Assembly: GCA_003513555.1 (NCBI GenBank)
Contig: DOPG01000063.1
Coordinates: forward strand, 1 to 14,274
DNA: 14,274 bases
Source: Rhodopirellula sp.
Lineage (GTDB): Bacteria > Planctomycetota > Planctomycetia > Pirellulales > Pirellulaceae
Reading direction: 5' to 3'
Below the pieces are notes generated by a model. That model was given only the letters and a program-made list of their open reading frames with translations, was not told where the DNA came from and ran no database searches. Positions 13,364 through 14,274 of the stretch are shown here, in pieces; position 1 is the first letter of the stretch, and each line of letters opens with the position of its first letter. The translations under genes and the position numbers were made by a program.

Positions 13364-14274
13364 GTGGCCTCAGACTTTCGCCTCAAAGAGCAACTTCCGG
13401 AATTGACCGAGCAAATTATTGCTACGTACACGCCGGAAGACTCAATCAACCATCTCGGCCATTGTCCGTTGCCGAGCTACAAAGGTGTTGCGGAGATCCT
13501 CCTGAACCTCAAGGACGTGCTTTATCCTGGCTATCGTCGCAAGGTTGGTCTTCACTTGGGCAATATACGCTACCACATCGGGAGCCTTATTGACCTACTT
13601 CATGACCAGTTGACTACCGAGATTGCACGCGCACTTCGGCATGACGACCGTGTCCAGCAGAGCCACAATGACTGCGAAAGCGAGATTGATTTCGAAGCCA
13701 AGGGGCAAGCCATGGCAATTGAACTGTTGAAACGGATTCCTGCATTACGCACCACATTAGCGACTGATGTGCAAGCTGCGTATGAGGGTGATCCGGCCTG
13801 CCACACCACAGACGAAATCGTCTTTTGCTACCCAGGATTTGAAGCGATCACGGTCTACCGTATCGCACATGAATTACTGAAACTTAATGTTCCTTTCATC
13901 CCTCGGATGATGACCGAATGGGCCCACAAGCAAACCGGAATCGACATACACCCCGGTGCCACGATCGCTGATTATTTCTTCATTGATCATGGAACTGGCG
14001 TAGTCGTTGGCGAGACCTGCAACATCGGTCAACATGTAAAACTTTATCAGGGTGTTACGCTGGGTGCACTTAGCTTTCCAACCGACTCAGATGGTCAATT
14101 GATTCGTGGCGGCAAGCGACACCCAACCATTGAAGATCATGTCGTAGTCTACGCGAACGCTACCATTTTAGGTGGTCGAACAATTATCGGTAACGACTCG
14201 GAAATCGGCTCCAGGGTGTGGATCACCAAAACTGTACAACCAAACAAAACGGTTGACCTGACAAGCCCGCGTCG
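13364..14274 (+). CDS. cysE: Serine O-acetyltransferase, 3' end cut by the window
   Basis: Transfers acetyl from acetyl-CoA to L-serine, giving O-acetylserine for cysteine synthesis in the cytoplasm. The window holds 303 codons without a stop. Residues 1-150 form an N-terminal helical domain. YPGFEAITVYRIAHEL (156-171) and TGIDIHPGA (191-199) follow, then the left-handed beta-helix of hexapeptide repeats: FFIDHGTGVVVGE (205-217), with the Asp-His pair D208/H209 of the active site, and LYQGVTLGA (227-235). The frame ends near VWITKTVQPNKTV, the usual position just before the CysE C-terminus, so little is missing. An in-frame TAG at 13334 and no ATG before the conserved sequence make the GTG at 13364 the best start, with only a weak GAG upstream. 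A cysteine synthase partner, if linked, would lie beyond the edge. Confidence 0.93.
   Translation, partial: MASDFRLKEQLPELTEQIIATYTPEDSINHLGHCPLPSYKGVAEILLNLKDVLYPGYRRKVGLHLGNIRYHIGSLIDLLHDQLTTEIARALRHDDRVQQSHNDCESEIDFEAKGQAMAIELLKRIPALRTTLATDVQAAYEGDPACHTTDEIVFCYPGFEAITVYRIAHELLKLNVPFIPRMMTEWAHKQTGIDIHPGATIADYFFIDHGTGVVVGETCNIGQHVKLYQGVTLGALSFPTDSDGQLIRGGKRHPTIEDHVVVYANATILGGRTIIGNDSEIGSRVWITKTVQPNKTVDLTSPR

Noticed and set aside
1..14274. CRISPR array, insertion sequence, integrase, tRNA or rRNA
   Set aside because: No regularly spaced repeats, transposase or integrase motifs, terminal inverted repeats with target duplications, or tRNA/rRNA signatures were seen on either strand.

Overview
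The window reads as a chromosomal stretch of a planctomycete, most likely a marine Pirellulaceae/Rhodopirellula-type organism. Evidence: an N-terminal CxxC...CxxC zinc ribbon on a membrane protein, an exported CTPSR-type sulfatase, a Tat-exported Gfo/Idh/MocA oxidoreductase, an ECF sigma factor followed by a large von Willebrand A protein with an anti-sigma-like N-terminus, a small Cys-rich lipoprotein ending in a YPYY...HRGPRDFL...NPP motif, long gene-poor spacers and few Shine-Dalgarno sequences. The taxonomic call is inference from gene content; no rRNA or tRNA gene was found.

Layout. 1-649: gene-poor left edge with two weak, mutually competing partial reading frames and a 15-bp tandem duplication. 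650-4236: a tight three-gene plus-strand operon encoding a MotA/TolQ/ExbB-type channel protein (zinc ribbon, four membrane segments, long C-terminal coiled coil) and two different single-pass ExbD-like proteins with coiled coils. 4352-5878 (minus): exported sulfatase, convergent with the operon. 6397-7758 (plus): Gfo/Idh/MocA oxidoreductase, divergent from the sulfatase across a 518-bp spacer and closed by a textbook terminator at 7777-7818. 7819-8634: 816 bp without a convincing gene but with two small hairpins. 8635-11528: ECF sigma factor plus a membrane-anchored vWA/YfbK-type protein. 11966-12361 (minus) and 12722-13159 (plus): a small secreted protein and a small lipoprotein, divergent across 360 bp. 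13364-end: serine O-acetyltransferase (cysE), cut by the window edge close to its C-terminus.

How the genes may work together. The operon looks like a proton- or sodium-motive-force machine: a channel ring plus two non-identical ExbD-type plug subunits. Only one plug keeps the membrane Asp that carries the ion in ExbD/TolR. This is the best candidate for an under-described system. The sigma factor and vWA protein look like a regulator and its membrane-bound anti-sigma/effector partner. The sulfatase and oxidoreductase fit the sulfated-polysaccharide and sugar catabolism for which marine planctomycetes are known. Nothing in the window ties these blocks into one pathway.

No insertion sequence, phage gene, CRISPR array or RNA gene was recognised.
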